Below, one piece after another: positions 6,740 to 7,148 of a DNA stretch of 7,148 nucleotides. This DNA comes from CAIUKV01 sp041659105 (GTDB lineage: Bacteria; Actinomycetota; Acidimicrobiia; IMCC26256; PALSA-555). Each line of letters starts with the position of its first letter. The stretch's first letter is position 1. A model generated the notes under the pieces. That model was not told the origin of the DNA. It worked only from the letters and a program-made list of their open reading frames with translations, and did no database searches. The translations under genes and the position numbers were made by a program. Location of the stretch: assembly GCA_041659105.1 (NCBI GenBank), contig JBAZYX010000145.1, positions 1 through 7,148 on the forward strand, read 5' to 3'.

Positions 6740-6816
6740 GGTCGCTCGCTCCCTGCGTCCCTGATCACTTCGACATCACTTCGACCGGCTGTACGGCGTG
6801 CCGGTCGCTCGCTCCC
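6740..6816. repeat. Second pair of GGTCGCTCGCTC repeats
   Basis: The 14-base string GGTCGCTCGCTCCC is present exactly at 6740-6753 and 6803-6816, 63 bases apart. The first copy sits just upstream of the ATG at 6738, in the gap before the SDR. The second lies inside the NTF2-like gene, coding for its ARERATG tail. The 12-base core matches the pair at 1378-1437. Confidence 0.75.
6764..6785. repeat. Perfect 11-bp tandem duplication across the NTF2-like stop codon
   Basis: ATCACTTCGAC occurs twice in direct succession (6764-6774 and 6775-6785). The TGA of the NTF2-like gene, at 6776-6778 on this strand, falls within the second unit. Removing one unit would leave the same stop in place, so the duplication does not alter the protein. 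Confidence 0.9.
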
Positions 6817-7147
6817 GTGCCGCCAGCCAGCCCTTGATCATCGCCCCGAACTCGACCGGGTTGTAGATGTCCTCCTCGTAGGAGAACTGGCCGTCGCCGG
6901 CGTAGTGCAGCTTCGTCCAGTTGATCTCGCGGTGGACGCTGCCGTCGCCGGGGTCGGCCATCACGTTCCAGATCGCGCAGATGACCCAGCCGCGCGCCTC
7001 GTCGATCACGTACCAGTCGGCGGGGAAGTCGACCATGTCGCAGTTGATCGGCTCCGACATCGTCGTGCTGATCCATTCGAGGATCTGCGCCCGGCCCTCG
7101 AACTGGCCGTAGTGGTGCTCGTAGTAGCGGGCGTCCTCGGTGAAGCA
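6776..7147 (-). CDS. NTF2/SnoaL-like domain protein, 5' end missing
   Basis: The visible 123 residues continue from beyond the right edge. They begin CFTEDARYYEHHYGQFEG and contain an aromatic-rich sheet pattern (GWVICAIWNVMAD, REINWTKLHYAGDGQFSYEE, DIYNPVEF) characteristic of the cone-shaped NTF2-like/SnoaL fold, which covers small isomerases, epoxide hydrolases, cyclases and non-enzymatic binding proteins. FTEDARY with the following GRAQILEW matches the usual N-terminal half, where loop 'D/E...G...I..W' lines the pocket. The family is normally 130-160 residues, so only about 10-30 residues are missing. An ATG at 7060 is internal, not the start. The SDR starts 62 bases downstream on the same strand, suggesting co-transcription and action on a shared small substrate. 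The C-terminal ARERATG is encoded by a dispersed repeat. Confidence 0.88.
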   Translation of the reverse strand, partial: CFTEDARYYEHHYGQFEGRAQILEWISTTMSEPINCDMVDFPADWYVIDEARGWVICAIWNVMADPGDGSVHREINWTKLHYAGDGQFSYEEDIYNPVEFGAMIKGWLAARERATGTPYSRSK

Positions 7148-7148
7148 G

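Noticed and set aside
1..7148. CRISPR array, tRNA, insertion sequence or phage signature
   Set aside because: No regularly spaced long repeats, no cloverleaf-like sequence with a TψC arm, and no transposase or integrase motif was seen on either strand.

Overview
The window is GC-rich, roughly 70% by eye, and its convincing genes end almost every codon in G or C. GTG starts are common, and some genes appear to have no Shine-Dalgarno leader. Together with the gene content (a tandem-domain CaiB/BaiF CoA-transferase, an SDR with an NTF2-like neighbour, and a Gfo/Idh/MocA enzyme), this suggests a high-GC actinobacterium, possibly of the Acidimicrobiia type. That placement is inference; no rRNA or phylogenetic marker is present.

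Layout from left to right. Positions 3-1367 (minus) hold the N-terminal 455 residues of a class III CoA-transferase that runs off the left edge and already shows the start of a second, fused copy of the fold. Positions 1442-2014 (plus) encode an unrecognised protein with one membrane segment. Positions 2015-2697 hold no convincing gene; the first 100 bases are clearly less GC-rich and there may be gene remnants. Positions 2698-3912 (minus) encode an exported serine hydrolase of the class C beta-lactamase/DD-peptidase fold. It diverges from a Gfo/Idh/MocA oxidoreductase (3981-5003, plus), which is followed by a Nudix hydrolase (5091-5801, plus). A perfect 12-bp hairpin at 5822-5848 separates the Nudix gene from a convergent SDR (5880-6713, minus). 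Upstream of the SDR on the same strand lies an NTF2/SnoaL-like gene that enters from the right edge (6776-7147), so these two probably form an operon in the order NTF2-like then SDR.

The enzymes are of types used in general small-molecule and lipid catabolism: CoA-ester transfer, NAD(P)-dependent oxidoreduction of alcohols or diols, and nucleotide-derivative or CoA-derivative clean-up. They lie in several short transcription units on both strands and do not form one obvious pathway. I see no phage, transposon, CRISPR, toxin-antitoxin or defence genes, and no clear novel multi-gene system.

The most unusual signals are small: a short motif, GGTCGCTCGCTC, present four times as two close pairs near minus-strand gene ends or starts; a perfect 11-bp tandem duplication spanning the NTF2-like stop codon; a tiny reading frame overlapping the SDR start; and mirror-image candidate leaderless promoters between the serine hydrolase and the oxidoreductase.
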